Assembly (NCBI GenBank): GCA_944321955.1
Contig: CALUNG010000004.1
Location: 80,474 to 144,473, forward strand
DNA length: 64,000 bases
Direction: 5' to 3'
Origin: an uncultured Alistipes sp.
GTDB taxonomy: Bacteria > Bacteroidota > Bacteroidia > Bacteroidales > Rikenellaceae
The notes under the pieces were generated by a model. The model saw only the letters and a list, made by a program, of their open reading frames with translations, did not search any database and was not told where the DNA came from. Position numbers and translations under genes: made by a program. Below are positions 7,490 to 15,040 of the stretch, one piece after another (position 1 is the stretch's first letter; each line of letters starts with the position of its first letter).

Positions 7490-8974
7490 TTACGTATTTG
7501 TTAATGTCTTCTGTTCCTCCTTTTTGCGGCGGTTCTTCGCCAGCGAGAAGATAAACTCCAGGCCTCCTTCCGCCCTGTTTCTCACCTCGATCGTGCCCCC
7601 GTGGAATATCACGGCGTTCTTGACGATCGAGAGCCCGAGTCCCGTACCTCCCATCTTGCGCGAACGCCCCTTGTCCACGCGGTAGAAGCGTTCGAAGAGG
7701 TGCGGCAGATGCTTCTCCTCGACGCCTATGCCGTTGTCGGCGAACGAGAAGAGGTAGCTCTCGTCGTTCTCGGCCAGCAGCGTGATGAATATGTCGCGTC
7801 CGCCGGAGTAGGCTACGGCGTTGTCCGTCAGGTTGCGGAAGATCGAAGCCAGCATGTCGGCATTGCCCTCGATATGCAGGTCGCGCCCGAAGTTGCAGCG
7901 TATGCGCATCTGCTGTTCCTTGGGCTTGAGCGGCATCTCGGCCGCTATCTCGTCGATTATGCGGTTCAGCACCACGTCGCTGCAGGCTATCTTGTCGCTC
8001 GCCTCGTCGAGGCGCGTTATCGTCGAGATGTCGGCGATGAGCTGCTGCAGCCGTTCGGTCTGTGCATAACTCTTGGATATGAAGGCGTTGCGGACGGTCT
8101 CGTCCATGTCGGGCGTGGCGATGATGGTCTCGAGGTAGCCCTTGATGGAGCTTACGGGCGTCTTGAGTTCGTGGTTTATGTTGTTCGTAAGCTGACGCTT
8201 GATGCGTATCTTCTCCTGCTGTTCGTGCAGGGCGGCGGCATGCTCGCGCTCGATGTCGGCGCTGGCCTGCCGCAGACGCAGATAGAGTCCCACGATGTGT
8301 TTCGATATCTCGCCGAGCTCGTCGTTGGGGAACGTCGGCGGATCGGTGATGTTTTCGCCGCGGTCCATCGCTTCGGAGAAGCTGCGCAGGCGTGCCATGT
8401 TCAGCCCGAGGGTGCGCGTCACGAGGTAGCCTATGGCGCAGAGCAGCAGCGTCACGCCCAGCATGAACCACAGAAAGTGGCGGTCGGCGCTCAGGATATC
8501 TCTCAGCGTCAGCGAGTAGGGCAGGGCCGAACGCACGATCGTGTCGTGGCCGTCGTACATGGCCGAGTAGAAGTAGTCGGTATTGGTGCTCTCCGAGAGG
8601 CGGCGTATGGTAAATCCGGTGCCGTTCTGCAGCGCCTGTGCCACTTCGTGGCGCCCGCCGTGGTTGGGCATCGCCGCGGGGTTGCCGTTGCCCGAATCGT
8701 AGCGGACATTGCCTGCGGCGTCGAGTACCGTCACGCGCAGGCCGTCGAGATAGTTGCGGTGCTCCTCGAAGAAGTCGCGGGGCGATGCGCCTACGGCCAG
8801 GGCATCGAGAAACTGCATGTTGAATATCTGCAGCTGCGAGTTGAGCATCTCGGCCTTGAAGGTCTTTTCGCGCCGGTACTGGAACGTGATGAAGCAGCAC
8901 ACCAGAACCAGTGCGAAGGTTACGATGAGCAGGAAGAGCTTGTTCTGATACGATATCTTATGTCTCGAATACAT
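7490..8974 (-). CDS. Sensor histidine kinase
   Basis: A 494-residue membrane histidine kinase. Membrane helix 1 spans residues 12-30, a periplasmic sensor region about 31-165, membrane helix 2 about 167-187, then a HAMP-like linker. The HisKA domain has NHELKTP with the phospho-acceptor His268. The ATPase domain shows N (NLTDNA), G1 (DNGIG), F (FERFYRVD) and G2 (GGTGLGLSIVK) boxes. The general form is PhoR/RprX-like. Its start overlaps the end of the response regulator gene by 17 bases, so the two are translationally coupled. The stimulus is unknown; the phosphate transporter downstream makes phosphate a candidate. Confidence 0.93.
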   Translation of the reverse strand: MYSRHKISYQNKLFLLIVTFALVLVCCFITFQYRREKTFKAEMLNSQLQIFNMQFLDALAVGASPRDFFEEHRNYLDGLRVTVLDAAGNVRYDSGNGNPAAMPNHGGRHEVAQALQNGTGFTIRRLSESTNTDYFYSAMYDGHDTIVRSALPYSLTLRDILSADRHFLWFMLGVTLLLCAIGYLVTRTLGLNMARLRSFSEAMDRGENITDPPTFPNDELGEISKHIVGLYLRLRQASADIEREHAAALHEQQEKIRIKRQLTNNINHELKTPVSSIKGYLETIIATPDMDETVRNAFISKSYAQTERLQQLIADISTITRLDEASDKIACSDVVLNRIIDEIAAEMPLKPKEQQMRIRCNFGRDLHIEGNADMLASIFRNLTDNAVAYSGGRDIFITLLAENDESYLFSFADNGIGVEEKHLPHLFERFYRVDKGRSRKMGGTGLGLSIVKNAVIFHGGTIEVRNRAEGGLEFIFSLAKNRRKKEEQKTLTNT

Positions 8975-9641
8975 ATCCGTATCCCTGACGCGTGATTATG
9001 TGTTTGCCGTAACGGCCCGTCTTCTTGCGCAGGCGTGTGATGTTTACGTCGATCGTGCGGTCGAGGACTATCACCTCCTTGTGCCAGATGCGGGCGAGTA
9101 TCTCCTCTCGCGAGAAGACCACGTTGTGGTTGCGCAACAGCAGTTCGAGTATCTCGAACTCCTTTTTGGTCAGTGGAATTGTCTCGCCGTCGGCCGTGCA
9201 GGTCTTGCGCAGCGTATCGAGCCTGAGGCCTTCGTACGAGACCGTGTCGCTGTCGGTATGCTGCGGCACGGCGCTGCGGCGCAGTACACTCTTGACGCGG
9301 GCGACGACCTCGCGTATGGAGAATGGTTTGGTTATGTAGTCGTCGGCGCCGATCTCCAGTCCCGTCACGGTGTCGTCCTCGCCGTCGCGGGCCGTGCAGA
9401 AGATTATGGGAATGGATGCCGTCTGCGGTTTGGCTTTGAGGATCTTGGCCAGGCTCGTGCCGCTCAGCTCTCCCATCATGATGTCGAGAATCAGCAGCGA
9501 ATAGCTTTCGATGGGTTTTGTCAGGGCCTCTTCGGCGCTGTATGCGACATCGGTCTGGAAACCCTCCTTTTCGAGGTTGAACTTGAGGATCTCGCACAGG
9601 GCCTCTTCGTCGTCGACTACCAGAATACGTCGGTTGTCCAT
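8958..9641 (-). CDS. OmpR/PhoB-family response regulator
   Basis: A 227-residue two-domain regulator. The receiver domain (residues 1-120) has the acidic pair DDEE near residue 10, phospho-acceptor Asp53 (LLILDIMMG), the conserved T/K pair (CTARDG, ITKPF). The C-terminal winged helix (about 130-227) has the OmpR-type motifs LTKKEFEILELL, VFSREEIL, RTIDVNITRLRKK and GYGYVFE. The ATG at 9641 gives the family start; upstream in-frame codons to 9740 would add an unrelated basic extension. It is the first gene of the unit with the histidine kinase. A -7 box lies 21 bases upstream. Confidence 0.95.
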   Translation of the reverse strand: MDNRRILVVDDEEALCEILKFNLEKEGFQTDVAYSAEEALTKPIESYSLLILDIMMGELSGTSLAKILKAKPQTASIPIIFCTARDGEDDTVTGLEIGADDYITKPFSIREVVARVKSVLRRSAVPQHTDSDTVSYEGLRLDTLRKTCTADGETIPLTKKEFEILELLLRNHNVVFSREEILARIWHKEVIVLDRTIDVNITRLRKKTGRYGKHIITRQGYGYVFET

Positions 9642-9662
9642 AAAAACGTGATATTTCTTCCG

Positions 9663-9670
9663 CAAAGATA
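9663..9670 (-). promoter_or_regulatory. -7 box (TATCTTTG) of the two-component operon
   Basis: The complement of 9663-9670 reads TATCTTTG, a full match to TAnnTTTG, 21 bases before the response regulator ATG. No clear TTTG box is seen at the expected -33 distance. Confidence 0.6.
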
Positions 9671-9877
9671 ACTTCGGCTTCATCCAAATCCATGCCCGCA
9701 ACCGATATTTAACGGAAATGTAATATTGCCTGCAAGGCATATGTTGTTGATGAGCAGCCTACTGCTGTTCCGGTCGGGTGCCGTGTCACGCGGCCTGAAG
9801 ACTTCAATGCAGCCCTTTTTTCGCGAATATTTTTACCAAGTTATTAGTAGAATATGTCGTTTTCATGTTTTTATGCA

Positions 9878-9885
9878 TATATTTG
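9878..9885 (+). promoter_or_regulatory. -7 box (TATATTTG) before 9909
   Basis: TATATTTG lies in an AT-rich stretch, 23 bases before the ATG at 9909. The -33 position holds only a weak match. Confidence 0.6.
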
Positions 9886-9908
9886 TAAGCAAGGAAATCC
9901 CCTGACCC

Positions 9909-10298
9909 ATGAAAAGAATTGTTTTCGCAACAGCTTTGGCGCTATTTGCCGCATTTTTGTCCATGCCTGTCTGCAGTGCTAAACCCCCGAAGGCCAGGAA
10001 GTCATATTATATGGTATCCGTTACCAAACGGGTTAAAGACCCGAACGACCCGACTCTTGTGGGTAAAGGGATCAAGGGTGCAGACATAACCCTTATAATC
10101 GAAGGCGATACTCTTCGTGACAAATCGACATATGATATGACCTGTTTCAAGGATCTGACGGTCGGGTCCAAGGGGACGCTTATAGTGTCGAAAGAGGGGT
10201 ATCAGACCGTGACCAGGGAGATAGAGGTGCTCGAAAATCCGATTTATGACGACGTGCTGATATTTCCGGTCGGCATGGAGCAGGACAGACCTAACTGA
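9909..10298 (+). CDS. Small exported protein with CarboxypepD-like beta domain
   Basis: A 129-residue protein with a signal peptide (MKRIVFATALALFAAFLSMPVCSA, cleavage after CSA). The mature part (KGIKGADITLIIEGDTLRDKSTYD ... GSKGTLIVSKEGYQTVTREIEV) looks like one carboxypeptidase-regulatory-like beta-sandwich, the type found in front of Bacteroidota outer-membrane receptors. That reading is by pattern only. It has its own promoter box and a hairpin terminator before the large outer-membrane protein gene, so it may be separately transcribed. The role is unknown. Confidence 0.75.
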   Translation: MKRIVFATALALFAAFLSMPVCSAKPPKARKSYYMVSVTKRVKDPNDPTLVGKGIKGADITLIIEGDTLRDKSTYDMTCFKDLTVGSKGTLIVSKEGYQTVTREIEVLENPIYDDVLIFPVGMEQDRPN

Positions 10299-10323
10299 TC
10301 CTCCGGCAATTTAATTTATGGCA

Positions 10324-10369
10324 CAGGGCATTGCGGCTCGATGTAACACTCTCCGCAAGGCCCTGCCTT
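10324..10369 (+). terminator. Probable terminator hairpin
   Basis: CAGGGC and TTGCGG (10324-10336, one base between) pair with CCGCAA and GCCCTG (10353-10365, one base between), then CTTTAAG. The T-run is short, so termination may be partial. Confidence 0.55.
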
Positions 10370-10406
10370 TAAGAGAAAACACTATTTTAACCGACCTTGA
10401 TTGAAA

Positions 10407-13295
10407 ATGAACGGATTGAGAGCCATATTGACGTTCGTGCTGCTGCTTACGGTGGCCGCTGCCCCGGCGCAGCGGACGGAGATGGTGTCGGAGCCCGATT
10501 CCGTCGAAGTGAGGAAACCTCTCTCTGCGGAAAAAAAGCAGGTCTCCCTTGCCGGATATGTCTATATGGACAACAGAGATGCTATCCGTGCTGACGGTTT
10601 AGTATATAGTGAGGTGCTGAACGGAGCCGTCGTAGGGTTGTGCATGGCTGCCGATACGCTCTATACGACTACCGACGCGCAGGGCGGTTTCCTCTTCCGC
10701 CGTGTTCCTGCCGGCGATGCCGTGATTACGGTCGAGCACCTCTCGATCGAGCCGTACAGCAAGCGCATCACCATTGATCCCAAGAATCCCAATGTGTTCA
10801 TTACGGTCAGGGAGCGCAGCGTCGAGATCGATAAGGTAGAGGTCGAGGGACGCGTTCCGGTCTATGTCATGTCGGGCGACACGATCAAGTACAACGTTGC
10901 GGCTACGCAGAAACTCGCCGATGGCGACATGGCGGGCGATGTCATGTCGCGTCTGCCGGGAGTTACGGTCGAGGACGGCGGCTTCAAGGTTCTGGGGCAA
11001 AATGTGGCCAAGACCTATGTGGACAGCCGGTTGATCTTCGGAGACAACTCGATGAACGCGCTGCAGTACCTTGCCGCCAGCGACATCGTCAGCATCAAGG
11101 TTTATGACCAGCCTACCATCGATGAACGGTTGAGGAGCGTCAAGACGGGCGAGACCGAACGCGTGATCGACATCGAGACGCGCAGCAAGCTGACATTCGC
11201 CGTTGCGGGCCATGCGCTGGCCTCGTACGGCCGCAATTTCGAGACGGTGGGCGACGTTACCGACAACCGTTACGGCGGCGGCGTCACGGCCAACTACTTC
11301 TCGGAGATGATGCAGATCATGGGCAACGGCTACTACAACAACATGAACCGCACCTCGAACGAGTTGCGCAATACGGTGTCGATCGACAACATTTCGCCCG
11401 AATACAACCAGACGGGATATGCCGGCATACAGGCCGTGCGCAAGTTCGGCGATCCGGAGCTGGGCCGATCGTTGTCGATGAGCTACAGCTACGGCAACGA
11501 CAAGGGCCGTTCCGAAAACGATACGGAGCAGAGTTATGTTCCCGACGATGATTATCTGATGCGTGAGTACAACTCTTCGGTAAGTGCGCGTACCAAACGC
11601 GACGTCCACAACGTGAGGGTCGACTGGCGCAGTTTCGATGTGAAGTGGCTGCCGTCGCTGTCGTTCGATTTTTCGCGCTCGACGTCTGGATACGAGAAGC
11701 TCAGCGACATGAAACAGCTGTTCCAGCCTGCGTCTGGTGACGACATGGTCTCCGAGTCCGTGGTGCAGCGAGCCGGCGATGACGGCGAGTCGTACAAGTA
11801 CGGTGTGATGGTGTCGAAGAGCTTCAATCTCGGCAAGAACGCCAGCGTGTGGGTTCAGGCTTCAGGCAACTTCGGTTCCGATACCGGCAGCAGCATACAG
11901 CGCGACTCCACGGCCTCGACCGGCGTGGCGGAGAGCTATCTGACCGATGCCATCGGCCGTTACCGCAATGTCAAGGCCATGATGAATATGCATATCAAAA
12001 CCGGTGGCAAGACTTCGCTTACCGTCAGATACGACTTCAACTACAACTATAGCCGTCGCCGCCAGTTGCGATATGCCGATGCCATCGCCGAAGCCAACCT
12101 CGACGCACCGACCAGCAGCAACTATACCGACAACAGCATGACGCACCGTCCGGGAGTCTCGCTGCTCTACGACCAGCAGCGCCTGAATATCGGCCTCGAT
12201 CTCAACATCGCCACGCAGCGTCAGGACCGTACGTTGCCGTCGGACCTGCGTCTTCGTAAAAACTACATGGCCCTGCTTCCGTCGGTGATGTGGACCATCT
12301 GCAAGAAGATGCATTCACGTACTTTCCTGATGTTGATAACCAATGCGATGATGCCTTCGGTCGAACAACTCAATACGCGTCTCGATACGTCGAACCCGCT
12401 CTTCGTCAGCAGCGGAAATCCCGACCTGCGCCAGAGCCGGACCTACAGCATGATGCTCAGCGGGCAGTACATGCTCGGCAAGGGCCACATGCTTGATCTG
12501 TTGGCCAATGCCTCGACGACCGTGAACGGTATCGTGGCCCGTTCGGATCTCTATGCCGAGGGCGGTACGGTCGAAGGGTACGACTATCAGATGATGCCGG
12601 GTGCCACCTATACCACCTACGCAAACGTCAACGGCACGGTCGATGCCGACGTGGCGGTGGGTTACTGGTGCAACATCAACCCGTTGAAGCTTGCCTTCCG
12701 TTCGAAGGTATCGTATTCATTCTCACGTACGCCGTCCTATATCGACGGGGTGCTGAACCATGCGCTGACGCACCGGCCGTCGGTGATGGTCTCGTTCAAG
12801 AGCAACTTCTCGCGCAACATACGCTTCTCGATACAGACGAATACGCGGTATTCGGACGTCCGGAACAGCCGTTACGAGAATATCGGGTATCTCGACCAGA
12901 CGGTGCAGGTGACATCTTCGAACGACTTCGCCAAGCGTTTCTTTATCAATGTTTCGTATCGCTATTCGTTGCGTTATCCGCTGCACAACCTCTCCAACCG
13001 CATCGACACCCATTCGCTCAATGCCGTGGCGGGCGTAAGGTTCCTGCGCGGCAACAGGGCAAGCCTTAGCGTGGCCTGCTACGACATACTCAACAGCGCA
13101 TCGGCGTTCAGGACGGTCGTTGCGCAGAACTACACCAAGACCACCTTCTCGCCGACGTTCAGCCGCTACTGGGTCATCGACTTCAGCTACCGCTTCAATA
13201 CAACCGAGGGCCGGCGCGGCTCCACCGTGTCGACATCTGGCCGCTCGTTGAACTCCGGCCGCCGTTTCGAGGAGAGCAACTACCGGATATATTGA
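10407..13295 (+). CDS. Outer-membrane beta-barrel protein with carboxypeptidase-like N-terminal domain
   Basis: A 962-residue protein. A signal peptide ends near AQ (residue 22). Residues about 45-135 form a CarboxypepD-regulatory-like domain (AVVGLCMAADTLYTTTDAQGGFLFRRVPAGDAVITVEHLS). A plug-like region follows (GDTIKYNVAATQKLADGDMAGDVMSRLPGVTVEDGGFKVLGQNVAKTYVDSR). The remaining 700 residues are a long amphipathic beta-strand pattern ending in an aromatic strand (YWVIDFSYRF). This matches the Bacteroidota 'outer membrane beta-barrel protein' family, related to TonB-dependent receptors but without a SusC-type signature or a SusD partner nearby. The substrate is unknown. The ATG at 10407 is preferred to a TTG two codons earlier. 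Confidence 0.88.
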   Translation: MNGLRAILTFVLLLTVAAAPAQRTEMVSEPDSVEVRKPLSAEKKQVSLAGYVYMDNRDAIRADGLVYSEVLNGAVVGLCMAADTLYTTTDAQGGFLFRRVPAGDAVITVEHLSIEPYSKRITIDPKNPNVFITVRERSVEIDKVEVEGRVPVYVMSGDTIKYNVAATQKLADGDMAGDVMSRLPGVTVEDGGFKVLGQNVAKTYVDSRLIFGDNSMNALQYLAASDIVSIKVYDQPTIDERLRSVKTGETERVIDIETRSKLTFAVAGHALASYGRNFETVGDVTDNRYGGGVTANYFSEMMQIMGNGYYNNMNRTSNELRNTVSIDNISPEYNQTGYAGIQAVRKFGDPELGRSLSMSYSYGNDKGRSENDTEQSYVPDDDYLMREYNSSVSARTKRDVHNVRVDWRSFDVKWLPSLSFDFSRSTSGYEKLSDMKQLFQPASGDDMVSESVVQRAGDDGESYKYGVMVSKSFNLGKNASVWVQASGNFGSDTGSSIQRDSTASTGVAESYLTDAIGRYRNVKAMMNMHIKTGGKTSLTVRYDFNYNYSRRRQLRYADAIAEANLDAPTSSNYTDNSMTHRPGVSLLYDQQRLNIGLDLNIATQRQDRTLPSDLRLRKNYMALLPSVMWTICKKMHSRTFLMLITNAMMPSVEQLNTRLDTSNPLFVSSGNPDLRQSRTYSMMLSGQYMLGKGHMLDLLANASTTVNGIVARSDLYAEGGTVEGYDYQMMPGATYTTYANVNGTVDADVAVGYWCNINPLKLAFRSKVSYSFSRTPSYIDGVLNHALTHRPSVMVSFKSNFSRNIRFSIQTNTRYSDVRNSRYENIGYLDQTVQVTSSNDFAKRFFINVSYRYSLRYPLHNLSNRIDTHSLNAVAGVRFLRGNRASLSVACYDILNSASAFRTVVAQNYTKTTFSPTFSRYWVIDFSYRFNTTEGRRGSTVSTSGRSLNSGRRFEESNYRIY

Positions 13296-13297
13296 TC

Positions 13298-13389
13298 TGC
13301 CGGCGCAACCGGTGTGTTTTGCATTGCCGGCGCAACCGGTGTGTTTTGCATTGCCGGCGCGACGTTCATGTTTTGGGCTGCCGGCGCGT
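13298..13389 (+). repeat. 27-bp tandem repeat, about three and a half copies
   Basis: Units start at 13298, 13325, 13352 and 13379, each with TGCCGGCGC. The first two 27-base units are identical; the third shares both ends and differs in the middle; the fourth is only the first 10 bases. It begins 3 bases after the stop of the outer-membrane protein gene and lies before the convergent terminator. Confidence 0.9.
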
Positions 13390-13468
13390 TGCCCATTCGA
13401 CTGAAGACGAGGCGCGGCGCGTTTGCCGGTGGGCAGACTGCACGATATTCTGGAGTCTCACGGTACGA

Positions 13469-13505
13469 AAAACCCCGCCTTCCGCAGGAAGACGGGGTTT
13501 TGTTT
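13469..13505. terminator. Bidirectional terminator
   Basis: A 14-base stem with one mismatch (13470-13483 with 13487-13500), GCA loop, A-run before and T-run after. It lies between the convergent outer-membrane protein gene and the efflux operon and can serve both. Confidence 0.85.
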
Positions 13506-13558
13506 CTTGTGGTTGCCGTTGCGTAATGAAGTCCCTGACCTTGCCACGGGTTGTCGGG

Positions 13559-15040
13559 TTACTCCTTACGCTTTTCGCGTTGCGGTTTTTCGGCCTTTTC
13601 AGCGGCTTCGGCCTTTTCCGCCTTTTTTGCCTTGACGGGCCGGTCGTCGCTCTGCAGTTCATCGGTCTGCCAGCCGCCGCCCAGAGCCTTGTAGAGTTCA
13701 ACCATGGCCAGATGTTCGTCGCGCACGGCGTTGCTCAGCCCGATCTGCGCCTCGAAGTAGCGGCGCTGGGCATCGAGCACGTCGATGTAGTTGATGCTAC
13801 CGCCGCGGTACTGCAGGTGGGCCAGCGACACGTACTTGCGGGCCGCGTCGCGCAGCGTCTCCTTGAGCAGGGTGGTGCGGTGCGTGTTGCGCAGCGTAAC
13901 GACGGCGTCGTCCACCTCCTTGAAGGCTTCGAGCACCTTCTTCTCGTAGGCCAGCCGTGCCTGGTCGTATTCGGCTATCGCGGCCTTGTATTTGGCCTGC
14001 TTGCGCCCGAACCCGAAGACGGGCGAGATGAGCGATCCGGCTATGTAGGAGAAGGGCGAACGGAAGAATCCCTTGAGATCGTTGTTCTCGACGCCTCCCA
14101 CCAGATCGAACGTCAGCCGCGGGAAACGGTCGGCGTAGGCCATTCCGACGGCTGCCATCGATGAACGCAGCTGCTGTTCCGTCTGGCGTATGTCGGGACG
14201 GCGTTTCAGCAGCTCCGACGGAAGGCCTATCGGCAGCTCTTCGGGCAGTTCCGCGTCGATATCCATCTCGCTGCGCTCGATGCGCAGGTTGGGATATTCG
14301 CCCATGAGCAGCCCTATGGCGTTCTCGGTTATCTCGATGCGCCGCTCGAGGTCAGGAATCAGTGCGGCCGTGGTTGCGTACTCCACCTTTGCCTGCTGGA
14401 ATACCGTCTCGGACGTAAGTCCTCCCTCGAACCGCAGTCTGGCCTGCGTAACGCCCTCGTCGCGCGTCACGAGCGTGCGGCGCACGATCGTCAGTTCGTT
14501 GTCGAGGGCCGTGAGCGTGAAGTATGCCGTGGCGACCTCGGCGATAAGTGTCATGCGCATGGCCCGCTGTGCCTCGACCGACGACAGGAATTCGGCTTCG
14601 GCCTTGCGTTTGGCCCACCGCAGGTTGCCCCACAGGTCGAGCTCCCAGCTTATTCTGGCCTTCAGTCCCAGTTCGGGGTCGCGTACCGGTTTTTCGCCGT
14701 AATAGTCGTTGGTCTCGTTGTTGCCGTAGAGGTTAGCCGAGAGGTTGGGCAGCCGTTGTGCCTTCCCTATGCGGTAGAGTTGCCGCATCTGTTCGACGCG
14801 TGCGGCGGCGGCGAGCATGTCCTTGTTGTTCTCGAGCGTGCGTTCGATTATGCGGCACAGGGTCGTGTCGCCGTAGAAGCGCCACCATTCGATGTCGGCT
14901 ATCGTGAGCGAATCGCTGTAGCCGGCGCGTATCTCGGACGGGAGGTTGAGTTCGGGAGCCTTGCATTTGCGCACGGCCGAACACGATACCGCCAGAACCG
15001 CCGCCGACAGCAGAAGCGTTATTGCGTATATGCGTTTCAT
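13559..15040 (-). CDS. RND efflux outer-membrane lipoprotein (NodT/OprM type)
   Basis: A 493-residue TolC-family channel. A signal peptide ends in a lipobox (AVLAVSC), so it is lipid-anchored like OprM/NodT. Two OEP repeats are visible, with signatures ELDLWGNLRWAKRKAEAE in the first and SYIAGSLISPVFGFGRKQAKYKAAIAEYDQARLAYEK and VLDAQRRYFEAQ in the second. The C-terminus carries an unusual charged Lys/Ala/Glu tail (KAKKAEKAEAAEKAEKPQREKRKE). It is the third gene of the efflux operon; its ATG overlaps the pump gene stop by 4 bases. Confidence 0.94.
   Translation of the reverse strand: MKRIYAITLLLSAAVLAVSCSAVRKCKAPELNLPSEIRAGYSDSLTIADIEWWRFYGDTTLCRIIERTLENNKDMLAAAARVEQMRQLYRIGKAQRLPNLSANLYGNNETNDYYGEKPVRDPELGLKARISWELDLWGNLRWAKRKAEAEFLSSVEAQRAMRMTLIAEVATAYFTLTALDNELTIVRRTLVTRDEGVTQARLRFEGGLTSETVFQQAKVEYATTAALIPDLERRIEITENAIGLLMGEYPNLRIERSEMDIDAELPEELPIGLPSELLKRRPDIRQTEQQLRSSMAAVGMAYADRFPRLTFDLVGGVENNDLKGFFRSPFSYIAGSLISPVFGFGRKQAKYKAAIAEYDQARLAYEKKVLEAFKEVDDAVVTLRNTHRTTLLKETLRDAARKYVSLAHLQYRGGSINYIDVLDAQRRYFEAQIGLSNAVRDEHLAMVELYKALGGGWQTDELQSDDRPVKAKKAEKAEAAEKAEKPQREKRKE

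Noticed and set aside
13298-13389. Possible CRISPR-like array
   Set aside because: The 27-base units are directly adjacent with no spacers, and there are no cas genes in the window.
13292-14164. Plus-strand open frame starting with a repeated CRRNRCVLH peptide
   Set aside because: The repeat is translated from the 27-bp tandem DNA repeat, and the rest is antisense to the efflux channel gene.
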